Shown piece after piece: positions 1 to 15,000 of a stretch of DNA of 64,000 nucleotides; position 1 is the stretch's first letter, and the number at the start of each line of letters is the position of its first letter. The position numbers were made by a program, and so were the translations under genes. The notes under the pieces were generated by a model. That model made no database searches, was not told the DNA's origin, and saw nothing but the letters and a program-made list of their open reading frames with translations. The stretch comes from Baylisascaris procyonis (lineage: Eukaryota > Nematoda > Chromadorea > Rhabditida > Ascarididae). The stretch covers positions 6,048,501 through 6,112,500 of the forward strand of contig JAZARR010000214.1 of the NCBI GenBank assembly GCA_037389465.1. Reading direction: 5' to 3'.

Positions 1-3000
1 AGCTTGTTATATTTCGAGAGTAAGGTTGAAAACCGAATCGACCCGCCAGAATTTCTGAAATATCGATTTTCGCAAAATAGGGGGTTCTGGTTCTCGGCCG
101 ATATTTGGTAAAGGCAAAAGCGGTCTCCTGATTTGTGGTCTACTCGGCGAGACCTCTTGAACGATATACAGGTGACCGCCCACGGGCGAACAGAAGCCGA
201 GAAAAAAAGTCCCAAAAAGCGCAAGTTTGCGGTCGTAAGGGGGGGTAGCACAGGGAAAATTTGAAAAATATTTTTTCTCTCCGATTTTCATGAGTTTAGT
301 ATGAAACGACAGAACTCGATGAGCTGATCATGGATGCATGCACTATTTGCTATTTTATATGAAAATAGTTAAACTAGAGGTGCACGAATGCTATAGTTCC
401 ATACAAATGTACTGTACCTGATACTTCGGGGTTTTTTTTCTCGGCAATTGTTAGGCCTATGGAGCTGCGGCTTGCTTCCCTCAACACAACTTTTAAAGCT
501 CTATCAAACGATGTATAGCTTGTTATATTTCGAGAGTAAGGTTGAAAACCGAATCGACCCGCCAGAATTTCTGAAATATCGATTTTCGCAAAATAGGGGG
601 TTCTGGTTCTCGGCCGATATTTGGTAAAGGCAAAAGCGGTCTCCTGATTTGTGGTCTACTCGGCGAGACCTCTTGAACGACATACAGGTGACCGCCCACG
701 GGCGAACAGAAGCCGAGAAAAAAAGTCCCAAAAAGCGCAATTTTTCGATCGTAAGGGGGTAGCACAGGGAAAATTTGAAAAATATTTTTTCTCTCCGATT
801 TTGATGAGTTTATTATGAAACGATAGAACTCGATGAGCTGATCATGGATGCATGCACTATTTGCTATTTTATATGAAAATAGTTAAACTAGAGGTGCACG
901 AATGCTATAGTTCCATACAAATGTACTGTACCTGATACTTCGGGGTTTTTTTTCTCGGCAATTGTTAGGCCTATGGAGCTACGGCTTGCTTCCCTCAACA
1001 CAACTTTTAAAGCTCTATCAAACGATGTATAGCTTGTTATATTTCGAGAGTAAGGTTGAAAACCGAATCGACCCGCCAGAATTTCTGAAATATCGATTTT
1101 CGCAAAATAGGGGGTTCTGGTTCTCGGCCGATATTTGGTAAAGGCAAAAGCGGTCTCCTGATTTGTGGTCTACTCGGCGAGACCTCTTGAACGATATACA
1201 GGTGACCGCCCACGGGCGAACAGAAGCCGAGAAAAAAGTCCCAAAAAGCGCAATTTTTCGGTCGTAAGGGGGGGTAGCACAGGGAAAATTTGAAAAATAT
1301 TTTTTCTCTCCGATTTTCATGAGTTTAGTATGAAACGACAGAACTCGATGAGCTGATCATGGATGCATGCACTATTTGCTATTTTATATGAAAATAGTTA
1401 AACTAGAGGTGCACGAATGCTATAGTTCCATACAAATGTACTGTACCTGATACTTCGGGGTTTTTTTTCTCGGCAATTGTTAGGCCTATGGAGCTACGGC
1501 TTGCTTCCCTCAACACAACTTTTAAAGCTCTATCAAACGACGTATAGCTTGTTATATTTCGAGAGTAAGGTTGAAAACCGAATCGACCCGCCAGAATTTC
1601 TGAAATATCGATTTTTGCAAAATAGGGGGTTCTGGTTCTCGGCCGATATTTGGTAAAGGCAAAAGCGGTCTCCTGATTTGTGGTCTACTCGGCGAGACCT
1701 CTTGAACGATATACAGGTGACCGCCCACGGGCGAACAGAAGCCGAGAAAAAAAGTCCCAAAAAGCGCAATTTTTCGATCGTAAGGGGGTAGCACAGGGAA
1801 AATTTGAAAAATATTTTTTCTCTCCGATTTTGATGAGTTTATTATGAAACGATAGAACTCGATGAGCTGATCATGGATGCATGCACTATTTGCTGTTTTA
1901 TATGAAAATAGTTAAACTAGAGGTGCACGAATGCTGTAGTTCCATAGAAATGTACTGTACCTGATACTTCGGGGTTTTTTTTCTCGGCAATTGTTAGGCC
2001 TATGGAGCTGCGGCTTGATTCCCTCAACACAACTTTTAAAGCTCTATCAAACGACGTATAGCTTGTTATATTTCGAGAGTAAGGTTGAAAACCGAATCGA
2101 CCCGCCAGAATTTCTGAAATATCGATTTTTGCAAAATAGGGGGTTCTGGTTCTCGGCCGATATTTGGTAAAGGCAAAAGCGGTCTCCTGATTTGTGGTCT
2201 ACTCGGCGAGACCTCTTGAACGACATACAGGTGACCGCCCACGGGCGAACAGAAGCCGAGAAAAAAAGTCCCAAAAAGCGCAATTTTTCGATCGTAAGGG
2301 GGTAGCACAGGGAAAATTTGAAAAATATTTTTTCTCTCCGATTTTGATGAGCTTATTATGAAACGATAGAACTCGATGAGCTGATCATGGATGCATGCAC
2401 TATTTGCTATTTTATATGAAAATAGTTAAACTAGAGGTGCACGAATGCTATAGTTCCATACAAATGTACTGTACCTGATACTTCGGGGTTTTTTTTCTCG
2501 GCAATTGTTAGGCCTATGGAGCTGCGGCTTGCTTCCCTCAACACAACTTTTAAAGCTCTATCAAACGATGTATAGCTTGTTATATTTCGAGAGTAAGGTT
2601 GAAAACCGAATCGACCCGCCAGAATTTCTGAAATATCGATTTTCGCAAAATAGGGGGTTCTGGTTCTCGGCCGATATTTGGTAAAGGCAAAAGCGGTCTC
2701 CTGATTTGTGGTCTACTCGGCGAGACCTCTTGAACGATATACAGGTGACCGCCCACGGGCGAACAGAAGCCGAGAAAAAAAGTCCCAAAAAGCGCAATTT
2801 TTCGATCGTAAGGGGGTAGCACAGGGAAAATTTGAAAAATATTTTTTCTCTCCGATTTTCATGAGTTTAGTATGAAACGACAGAACTCGATGAGCTGATC
2901 ATGGATGCATGCACTATTTGCTATTTTATATGAAAATAGTTAAACTAGAGGTGCACGAATGCTATAGTTCCATACAAATGTACTGTACCTGATACTTCGG

Positions 3001-6000
3001 GGTTTTTTTTCTCGGCAATTGTTAGGCCTATGGAGCTGCGGCTTGCTTCCCTCAACACAACTTTTAAAGCTCTATCAAACGATGTATAGCTTGTTATATT
3101 TCGAGAGTAAGGTTGAAAACCGAATCGACCCGCCAGAATTTCTGAAATATCGATTTTCGCAAAATAGGGGTTCTGGTTCTCGGCCGATATTTGGTAAAGG
3201 CAAAAGCGGTCTCCTGATTTGTGGTCTACTCGGCGAGACCTCTTGAACGATATACAGGTGACCGCCCACGGGCGAACAGAAGCCGAGAAAAAAAGTCCCA
3301 AAAAGCGCAAGTTTGCGGTCGTAAGGGGGGGTAGCACAGGGAAAATTTGAAAAATATTTTTTCTCTCCGATTTTGATGAGTTTATTATGAAACGATAGAA
3401 CTCGATGAGCTGATCATGGATGCATGCACTATTTGCTATTTTATATGAAAATAGTTAAACTAGAGGTGCACGAATGCTATAGTTCCATACAAATGTACTG
3501 TACCTGATACTTCGGGGTTTTTTTTCTCGGCAATTGTTAGGCCTATGGAGCTACGGCTTGCTTCCCTCAACACAACTTTTAAAGCTCTATCAAACGATGT
3601 ATAGCTTGTTATATTTCGAGAGTAAGGTTGAAAACCGAATCGACCCGCCAGAATTTCTGAAATATCGATTTTCGCAAAATAGGGGTTCTGGTTCTCGGCC
3701 GATATTTGGTAAAGGCAAAAGCGGTCTCCTGATTTGTGGTCTACTCGGCGAGACCTCTTGAACGATATACAGGTGACCGCCCACGGGCGAACAGAAGCCG
3801 AGAAAAAAAGTCCCAAAAAGCGCAATTTTTCGGTCGTAAGGGGGGGTAGCACAGGGAAAATTTGAAAAATATTTTTTCTCTCCGATTTTCATGAGTTTAG
3901 TATGAAACGACAGAACTCGATGAGCTGATCATGGATGCATGCACTATTTGCTATTTTATATGAAAATAGTTAAACTAGAGGTGCACGAATGCTATAGTTC
4001 CATACAAATGTACTGTACCTGATACTTCGGGGTTTTTTTTCTCGGCAATTGTTAGGCCTATGGAGCTACGGCTTGCTTCCCTCAACACAACTTTTAAAGC
4101 TCTATCAAACGACGTATAGCTTGTTATATTTCGAGAGTAAGGTTGAAAACCGAATCGACCCGCCAGAATTTCTGAAATATCGATTTTTGCAAAATAGGGG
4201 GTTCTGGTTCTCGGCCGATATTTGGTAAAGGCAAAAGCGGTCTCCTGATTTGTGGTCTACTCGGCGAGACCTCTTGAACGATATACAGGTGACCGCCCAC
4301 GGGCGAACAGAAGCCGAGAAAAAAAGTCCCAAAAAGCGCAATTTTTCGATCGTAAGGGGGTAGCACAGGGAAAATTTGAAAAATATTTTTTCTCTCCGAT
4401 TTTGATGAGTTTATTATGAAACGATAGAACTCGATGAGCTGATCATGGATGCATGCACTATTTGCTGTTTTATATGAAAATAGTTAAACTAGAGGTGCAC
4501 GAATGCTGTAGTTCCATAGAAATGTACTGTACCTGATACTTCGGGGTTTTTTTTCTCGGCAATTGTTAGGCCTATGGAGCTGCGGCTTGATTCCCTCAAC
4601 ACAACTTTTAAAGCTCTATCAAACGACGTATAGCTTGTTATATTTCGAGAGTAAGGTTGAAAACCGAATCGACCCGCCAGAATTTCTGAAATATCGATTT
4701 TTGCAAAATAGGGGGTTCTGGTTCTCGGCCGATATTTGGTAAAGGCAAAAGCGGTCTCCTGATTTGTGGTCTACTCGGCGAGACCTCTTGAACGACATAC
4801 AGGTGACCGCCCACGGGCGAACAGAAGCCGAGAAAAAAAGTCCCAAAAAGCGCAATTTTTCGATCGTAAGGGGGTAGCACAGGGAAAATTTGAAAAATAT
4901 TTTTTCTCTCCGATTTTGATGAGCTTATTATGAAACGATAGAACTCGATGAGCTGATCATGGATGCATGCACTATTTGCTATTTTATATGAAAATAGTTA
5001 AACTAGAGGTGCACGAATGCTATAGTTCCATACAAATGTACTGTACCTGATACTTCGGGGTTTTTTTTCTCGGCAATTGTTAGGCCTATGGAGCTGCGGC
5101 TTGCTTCCCTCAACACAACTTTTAAAGCTCTATCAAACGATGTATAGCTTGTTATATTTCGAGAGTAAGGTTGAAAACCGAATCGACCCGCCAGAATTTC
5201 TGAAATATCGATTTTCGCAAAATAGGGGGTTCTGGTTCTCGGCCGATATTTGGTAAAGGCAAAAGCGGTCTCCTGATTTGTGGTCTACTCGGCGAGACCT
5301 CTTGAACGATATACAGGTGACCGCCCACGGGCGAACAGAAGCCGAGAAAAAAGTCCCAAAAAGCGCAATTTTTCGATCGTAAGGGGGTAGCACAGGGAAA
5401 ATTTGAAAAATATTTTTTCTCTCCGATTTTCATGAGTTTAGTATGAAACGACAGAACTCGATGAGCTGATCATGGATGCATGCACTATTTGCTATTTTAT
5501 ATGAAAATAGTTAAACTAGAGGTGCACGAATGCTATAGTTCCATACAAATGTACTGTACCTGATACTTCGGGGTTTTTTTTCTCGGCAATTGTTAGGCCT
5601 ATGGAGCTACGGCTTGCTTCCCTCAACACAACTTTTAAAGCTCTATCAAACGACGTATAGCTTGTTATATTTCGAGAGTAAGGTTGAAAACCGAATCGAC
5701 CCGCCAGAATTTCTGAAATATCGATTTTTGCAAAATAGGGGGTTCTGGTTCTCGGCCGATATTTGGTAAAGGCAAAAGCGGTCTCCTGATTTGTGGTCTA
5801 CTCGGCGAGACCTCTTGAGCGATATACAGGTGACCGCCCACGGGCGAACAGAAGCCGAGAAAAAAAGTCCCAAAAAGCGCAATTTTTCGATCGTAAGGGG
5901 GTAGCACAGGGAAAATTTGAAAAATATTTTTTCTCTCCGATTTTGATGAGTTTATTATGAAACGATAGAACTCGATGAGCTGATCATGGATGCATGCACT

Positions 6001-9000
6001 ATTTGCTGTTTTATATGAAAATAGTTAAACTAGAGGTGCACGAATGCTGTAGTTCCATAGAAATGTACTGTACCTGATACTTCGGGGTTTTTTTTCTCAG
6101 CAATTGTTAGGCCTATGGAGCTGCGGCTTGATTCCCTCAACACAACTTTTAAAGCTCTATCAAACGACGTATAGCTTGTTATATTTCGAGAGTAAGGTTG
6201 AAAACCGAATCGACCCGCCAGAATTTCTGAAATATCGATTTTTGCAAAATAGGGGGTTCTGGTTCTCGGCCGATATTTGGTAAAGGCAAAAGCGGTCTCC
6301 TGATTTGTGGTCTACTCGGCGAGACCTCTTGAACGACATACAGGTGACCGCCCACGGGCGAACAGAAGCCGAGAAAAAAAGTCCCAAAAAGCGCAATTTT
6401 TCGATCGTAAGGGGGTAGCACAGGGAAAATTTGAAAAATATTTTTTCTCTCCGATTTTGATGAGTTTATTATGAAACGATAGAACTCGATGAGCTGATCA
6501 TGGATGCATGCACTATTTGCTATTTTATATGAAAATAGTTAAACTAGAGGTGCACGAATGCTATAGTTCCATACAAATGTACTGTACCTGATACTTCGGG
6601 GTTTTTTTTCTCGGCAATTGTTAGGCCTATGGAGCTGCGGCTTGCTTCCCTCAACACAACTTTTAAAGCTCTATCAAACGATGTATAGCTTGTTATATTT
6701 CGAGAGTAAGGTTGAAAACCGAATCGACCCGCCAGAATTTCTGAAATATCGATTTTCGCAAAATAGGGGGTTCTGGTTCTCGGCCGATATTTGGTAAAGG
6801 CAAAAGCGGTCTCCTGATTTGTGGTCTACTCGGCGAGACCTCTTGAACGACATACAGGTGACCGCCCACGGGCGAACAGAAGCCGAGAAAAAAGTCCCAA
6901 AAAGCGCAATTTTTCGATCGTAAGGGGGTAGCACAGGGAAAATTTGAAAAATATTTTTTCTCTCCGATTTTGATGAGTTTATTATGAAACGATAGAACTC
7001 GATGAGCTGATCATGGATGCATGCACTATTTGCTATTTTATATGAAAATAGTTAAACTAGAGGTGCACGAATGCTATAGTTCCATACAAATGTACTGTAC
7101 CTGATACTTCGGGGTTTTTTTTCTCGGCAATTGTTAGGCCTATGGAGCTACGGCTTGCTTCCCTCAACACAACTTTTAAAGCTCTATCAAACGATGTATA
7201 GCTTGTTATATTTCGAGAGTAAGGTTGAAAACCGAATCGACCCGCCAGAATTTCTGAAATATCGATTTTCGCAAAATAGGGGTTCTGGTTCTCGGCCGAT
7301 ATTTGGTAAAGGCAAAAGCGGTCTCCTGATTTGTGGTCTACTCGGCGAGACCTCTTGAACGACATACAGGTGACCGCCCACGGGCGAACAGAAGCCGAGA
7401 AAAAAAGTCCCAAAAAGCGCAATTTTTCGATCGTAAGGGGGTAGCACAGGGAAAATTTGAAAAATATTTTTTCTCTCCGATTTTGATGAGTTTATTATGA
7501 AACGATAGAACTCGATGAGCTGATCATGGATGCATGCACTATTTGCTATTTTATATGAAAATAGTTAAACTAGAGGTGCACGAATGCTATAGTTGCATAC
7601 AAATGTACTGTACCTGATACTTCGGGGTTTTTTTTCTCGGCAATTGTTAGGCCTATGGAGCTACGGCTTGCTTCCCTCAACACAACTTTTAAAGCTCTAT
7701 CAAACGATGTATAGCTTGTTATATTTCGAGAGTAAGGTTGAAAACCGAATCGACCCGCCAGAATTTCTGAAATATCGATTTTCGCAAAATAGGGGGTTCT
7801 GGTTCTCGGCCGATATTTGGTAAAGGCAAAAGCGGTCTCCTGATTTGTGGTCTACTCGGCGAGACCTCTTGAACGATATACAGGTGACCGCCCACGGGCG
7901 AACAGAAGCCGAGAAAAAAAGTCCCAAAAAGCGCAAGTTTGCGGTCGTAAGGGGGGGTAGCACAGGGAAAATTTGAAAAATATTTTTTCTCTCCGATTTT
8001 GATGAGTTTATTATGAAACGATAGAACTCGATGAGCTGATCATGGATGCATGCACTATTTGCTATTTTATATGAAAATAGTTAAACTAGAGGTGCACGAA
8101 TGCTATAGTTCCATACAAATGTACTGTACCTGATACTTCGGGGTTTTTTTTCTCGGCAATTGTTAGGCCTATGGAGCTACGGCTTGCTTCCCTCAACACA
8201 ACTTTTAAAGCTCTATCAAACGATGTATAGCTTGTTATATTTCGAGAGTAAGGTTGAAAACCGAATCGACCCGCCAGAATTTCTGAAATATCGATTTTCG
8301 CAAAATAGGGGGTTCTGGTTCTCGGCCGATATTTGGTAAAGGCAAAAGCGGTCTCCTGATTTGTGGTCTACTCGGCGAGACCTCTTGAACGATATACAGG
8401 TGACCGCCCACGGGCGAACAGAAGCCGAGAAAAAAAGTCCCAAAAAGCGCAATTTTTCGGTCGTAAGGGGGGGTAGCACAGGGAAAATTTGAAAAATATT
8501 TTTTCTCTCCGATTTTCATGAGTTTAGTATGAAACGACAGAACTCGATGAGCTGATCATGGATGCATGCACTATTTGCTATTTTATATGAAAATAGTTAA
8601 ACTAGAGGTGCACGAATGCTATAGTTCCATACAAATGTACTGTACCTGATACTTCGGGGTTTTTTTTCTCGGCAATTGTTAGGCCTATGGAGCTACGGCT
8701 TGCTTCCCTCAACACAACTTTTAAAGCTCTATCAAACGACGTATAGCTTGTTATATTTCGAGAGTAAGGTTGAAAACCGAATCGACCCGCCAGAATTTCT
8801 GAAATATCGATTTTTGCAAAATAGGGGTTCTGGTTCTCGGCCGATATTTGGTAAAGGCAAAAGCGGTCTCCTGATTTGTGGTCTACTCGGCGAGACCTCT
8901 TGAACGATATACAGGTGACCGCCCACGGGCGAACAGAAGCCGAGAAAAAAAGTCCCAAAAAGCGCAATTTTTCGATCGTAAGGGGGTAGCACAGGGAAAA

Positions 9001-12000
9001 TTTGAAAAATATTTTTTCTCTCCGATTTTGATGAGCTTATTATGAAACGATAGAACTCGATGAGCTGATCATGGATGCATGCACTATTTGCTATTTTATA
9101 TGAAAATAGTTAAACTAGAGGTGCACGAATGCTATAGTTCCATACAAATGTACTGTACCTGATACTTCGGGGTTTTTTTTCTCGGCAATTGTTAGGCCTA
9201 TGGAGCTGCGGCTTGCTTCCCTCAACACAACTTTTAAAGCTCTATCAAACGATGTATAGCTTGTTATATTTCGAGAGTAAGGTTGAAAACCGAATCGACC
9301 CGCCAGAATTTCTGAAATATCGATTTTCGCAAAATAGGGGGTTCTGGTTCTCGGCCGATATTTGGTAAAGGCAAAAGCGGTCTCCTGATTTGTGGTCTAC
9401 TCGGCGAGACCTCTTGAACGATATACAGGTGACCGCCCACGGGCGAACAGAAGCCGAGAAAAAAGTCCCAAAAAGCGCAATTTTTCGATCGTAAGGGGGT
9501 AGCACAGGGAAAATTTGAAAAATATTTTTTCTCTCCGATTTTCATGAGTTTAGTATGAAACGACAGAACTCGATGAGCTGATCATGGATGCATGCACTAT
9601 TTGCTATTTTATATGAAAATAGTTAAACTAGAGGTGCACGAATGCTATAGTTCCATACAAATGTACTGTACCTGATACTTCGGGGTTTTTTTTCTCGGCA
9701 ATTGTTAGGCCTATGGAGCTACGGCTTGCTTCCCTCAACACAACTTTTAAAGCTCTATCAAACGACGTATAGCTTGTTATATTTCGAGAGTAAGGTTGAA
9801 AACCGAATCGACCCGCCAGAATTTCTGAAATATCGATTTTTGCAAAATAGGGGGTTCTGGTTCTCGGCCGATATTTGGTAAAGGCAAAAGCGGTCTCCTG
9901 ATTTGTGGTCTACTCGGCGAGACCTCTTGAGCGATATACAGGTGACCGCCCACGGGCGAACAGAAGCCGAGAAAAAAAGTCCCAAAAAGCGCAATTTTTC
10001 GATCGTAAGGGGGTAGCACAGGGAAAATTTGAAAAATATTTTTTCTCTCCGATTTTGATGAGTTTATTATGAAACGATAGAACTCGATGAGCTGATCATG
10101 GATGCATGCACTATTTGCTGTTTTATATGAAAATAGTTAAACTAGAGGTGCACGAATGCTGTAGTTCCATAGAAATGTACTGTACCTGATACTTCGGGGT
10201 TTTTTTTCTCAGCAATTGTTAGGCCTATGGAGCTGCGGCTTGATTCCCTCAACACAACTTTTAAAGCTCTATCAAACGACGTATAGCTTGTTATATTTCG
10301 AGAGTAAGGTTGAAAACCGAATCGACCCGCCAGAATTTCTGAAATATCGATTTTTGCAAAATAGGGGGTTCTGGTTCTCGGCCGATATTTGGTAAAGGCA
10401 AAAGCGGTCTCCTGATTTGTGGTCTACTCGGCGAGACCTCTTGAACGACATACAGGTGACCGCCCACGGGCGAACAGAAGCCGAGAAAAAAAGTCCCAAA
10501 AAGCGCAATTTTTCGATCGTAAGGGGGTAGCACAGGGAAAATTTGAAAAATATTTTTTCTCTCCGATTTTGATGAGTTTATTATGAAACGATAGAACTCG
10601 ATGAGCTGATCATGGATGCATGCACTATTTGCTATTTTATATGAAAATAGTTAAACTAGAGGTGCACGAATGCTATAGTTCCATACAAATGTACTGTACC
10701 TGATACTTCGGGGTTTTTTTTCTCGGCAATTGTTAGGCCTATGGAGCTGCGGCTTGCTTCCCTCAACACAACTTTTAAAGCTCTATCAAACGATGTATAG
10801 CTTGTTATATTTCGAGAGTAAGGTTGAAAACCGAATCGACCCGCCAGAATTTCTGAAATATCGATTTTCGCAAAATAGGGGGTTCTGGTTCTCGGCCGAT
10901 ATTTGGTAAAGGCAAAAGCGGTCTCCTGATTTGTGGTCTACTCGGCGAGACCTCTTGAACGACATACAGGTGACCGCCCACGGGCGAACAGAAGCCGAGA
11001 AAAAAAGTCCCAAAAAGCGCAATTTTTCGATCGTAAGGGGGTAGCACAGGGAAAATTTGAAAAATATTTTTTCTCTCCGATTTTGATGAGTTTATTATGA
11101 AACGATAGAACTCGATGAGCTGATCATGGATGCATGCACTATTTGCTATTTTATATGAAAATAGTTAAACTAGAGGTGCACGAATGCTATAGTTCCATAC
11201 AAATGTACTGTACCTGATACTTCGGGGTTTTTTTTCTCGGCAATTGTTAGGCCTATGGAGCTACGGCTTGCTTCCCTCAACACAACTTTTAAAGCTCTAT
11301 CAAACGATGTATAGCTTGTTATATTTCGAGAGTAAGGTTGAAAACCGAATCGACCCGCCAGAATTTCTGAAATATCGATTTTCGCAAAATAGGGGGTTCT
11401 GGTTCTCGGCCGATATTTGGTAAAGGCAAAAGCGGTCTCCTGATTTGTGGTCTACTCGGCGAGACCTCTTGAACGATATACAGGTGACCGCCCACGGGCG
11501 AACAGAAGCCGAGAAAAAAGTCCCAAAAAGCGCAAGTTTGCGGTCGTAAGGGGGTAGCACAGGGAAAATTTGAAAAATATTTTTTCTCTCCGATTTTCAT
11601 GAGTTTAGTATGAAACGACAGAACTCGATGAGCTGATCATGGATGCATGCACTATTTGCTATTTTATATGAAAATAGTTAAACTAGAGGTGCACGAATGC
11701 TATAGTTCCATACAAATGTACTGTACCTGATACTTCGGGGTTTTTTTTCTCGGCAATTGTTAGGCCTATGGAGCTGCGGCTTGCTTCCCTCAACACAACT
11801 TTTAAAGCTCTATCAAACGATGTATAGCTTGTTATATTTCGAGAGTAAGGTTGAAAACCGAATCGACCCGCCAGAATTTCTGAAATATCGATTTTCGCAA
11901 AATAGGGGGTTCTGGTTCTCGGCCGATATTTGGTAAAGGCAAAAGCGGTCTCCTGATTTGTGGTCTACTCGGCGAGACCTCTTGAACGACATACAGGTGA

Positions 12001-15000
12001 CCGCCCACGGGCGAACAGAAGCCGAGAAAAAAGTCCCAAAAAGCGCAATTTTTCGATCGTAAGGGGGTAGCACAGGGAAAATTTGAAAAATATTTTTTCT
12101 CTCCGATTTTGATGAGTTTATTATGAAACGATAGAACTCGATGAGCTGATCATGGATGCATGCACTATTTGCTATTTTATATGAAAATAGTTAAACTAGA
12201 GGTGCACGAATGCTATAGTTCCATACAAATGTACTGTACCTGATACTTCGGGGTTTTTTTTCTCGGCAATTGTTAGGCCTATGGAGCTACGGCTTGCTTC
12301 CCTCAACACAACTTTTAAAGCTCTATCAAACGATGTATAGCTTGTTATATTTCGAGAGTAAGGTTGAAAACCGAATCGACCCGCCAGAATTTCTGAAATA
12401 TCGATTTTCGCAAAATAGGGGGTTCTGGTTCTCGGCCGATATTTGGTAAAGGCAAAAGCGGTCTCCTGATTTGTGGTCTACTCGGCGAGACCTCTTGAAC
12501 GATATACAGGTGACCGCCCACGGGCGAACAGAAGCCGAGAAAAAAGTCCCAAAAAGCGCAAGTTTGCGGTCGTAAGGGGGGGTAGCACAGGGAAAATTTG
12601 AAAAATATTTTTTCTCTCCGATTTTGATGAGTTTATTATGAAACGATAGAACTCGATGAGCTGATCATGGATGCATGCACTATTTGCTATTTTATATGAA
12701 AATAGTTAAACTAGAGGTGCACGAATGCTATAGTTCCATACAAATGTACTGTACCTGATACTTCGGGGTTTTTTTTCTCGGCAATTGTTAGGCCTATGGA
12801 GCTACGGCTTGCTTCCCTCAACACAACTTTTAAAGCTCTATCAAACGATGTATAGCTTGTTATATTTCGAGAGTAAGGTTGAAAACCGAATCGACCCGCC
12901 AGAATTTCTGAAATATCGATTTTCGCAAAATAGGGGGTTCTGGTTCTCGGCCGATATTTGGTAAAGGCAAAAGCGGTCTCCTGATTTGTGGTCTACTCGG
13001 CGAGACCTCTTGAGCGATATACAGGTGACCGCCCACGGGCGAACAGAAGCCGAGAAAAAAAGTCCCAAAAAGCGCAATTTTTCGATCGTAAGGGGGTAGC
13101 ACAGGGAAAATTTGAAAAATATTTTTTCTCTCCGATTTTGATGAGTTTATTATGAAACGATAGAACTCGATGAGCTGATCATGGATGCATGCACTATTTG
13201 CTATTTTATATGAAAATAGTTAAACTAGAGGTGCACGAATGCTATAGTTCCATACAAATGTACTGTACCTGATACTTCGGGGTTTTTTTTCTCGGCAATT
13301 GTTAGGCCTATGGAGCTACGGCTTGCTTCCCTCAACACAACTTTTAAAGCTCTATCAAACGATGTATAGCTTGTTATATTTCGAGAGTAAGGTTGAAAAC
13401 CGAATCGACCCGCCAGAATTTCTGAAATATCGATTTTCGCAAAATAGGGGGTTCTGGTTCTCGGCCGATATTTGGTAAAGGCAAAAGCGGTCTCCTGATT
13501 TGTGGTCTACTCGGCGAGACCTCTTGAACGATATACAGGTGACCGCCCACGGGCGAACAGAAGCCGAGAAAAAAAGTCCCAAAAAGCGCAATTTTTCGGT
13601 CGTGAGGGGGTAGCACAGGGAAAATTTGAAAAATATTTTTTCTCTCCGATTTTGATGAGTTTATTATGAAACGATAGAACTCGATGAGCTGATCATGGAT
13701 GCATGCACTATTTGCTATTTTATATGAAAATAGTTAAACTAGAGGTGCACGAATGCTATAGTTCCATACAAATGTACTGTACCTGATACTTCGGGGTTTT
13801 TTTTCTCAGCAATTGTTAGGCCTATGGAGCTGCGGCTTGATTCCCTCAACACAACTTTTAAAGCTCTATCAAACGACGTATAGCTTGTCATATTTCGAGA
13901 GTAAGGTTGAAAACCGAATCGACCCGCCAGAATTTCTGAAATATCGATTTTTGCAAAATAGGGGGTTCTGGTTCTCGGCCGATATTTGGTAAAGGCAAAA
14001 GCGGTCTCCTGATTTGTGGTCTACTCGGCGAGACCTCTTGAACGACATACAGGTGACCGCCCACGGGCGAACAGAAGCCGAGAAAAAAAGTCCCAAAAAG
14101 CGCAATTTTTCGATCGTAAGGGGGTAGCACAGGGAAAATTTGAAAAATATTTTTTCTCTCCGATTTTGATGAGTTTATTATGAAACGATAGAACTCGATG
14201 AGCTGATCATGGATGCATGCACTATTTGCTATTTTATATGAAAATAGTTAAACTAGAGGTGCACGAATGCTATAGTTCCATACAAATGTACTGTACCTGA
14301 TACTTCGGGGTTTTTTTTCTCGGCAATTGTTAGGCCTATGGAGCTGCGGCTTGCTTCCCTCAACACAACTTTTAAAGCTCTATCAAACGATGTATAGCTT
14401 GTTATATTTCGAGAGTAAGGTTGAAAACCGAATCGACCCGCCAGAATTTCTGAAATATCGATTTTCGCAAAATAGGGGGTTCTGGTTCTCGGCCGATATT
14501 TGGTAAAGGCAAAAGCGGTCTCCTGATTTGTGGTCTACTCGGCGAGACCTCTTGAACGACATACAGGTGACCGCCCACGGGCGAACAGAAGCCGAGAAAA
14601 AAGTCCCAAAAAGCGCAATTTTTCGATCGTAAGGGGGTAGCACAGGGAAAATTTGAAAAATATTTTTTCTCTCCGATTTTGATGAGTTTATTATGAAACG
14701 ATAGAACTCGATGAGCTGATCATGGATGCATGCACTATTTGCTATTTTATATGAAAATAGTTAAACTAGAGGTGCACGAATGCTATAGTTCCATACAAAT
14801 GTACTGTACCTGATACTTCGGGGTTTTTTTTCTCGGCAATTGTTAGGCCTATGGAGCTGCGGCTTGCTTCCCTCAACACAACTTTTAAAGCTCTATCAAA
14901 CGATGTATAGCTTGTTATATTTCGAGAGTAAGGTTGAAAACCGAATCGACCCGCCAGAATTTCTGAAATATCGATTTTCGCAAAATAGGGGGTTCTGGTT

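Noticed and set aside
519..1032. Satellite monomer as a Pol III transcription unit (T8 run as terminator, B-box-like sequence)
   Set aside because: The nearest B-box match is on the opposite strand, misses a core base and is not placed before a T run at a normal distance. No convincing A box.
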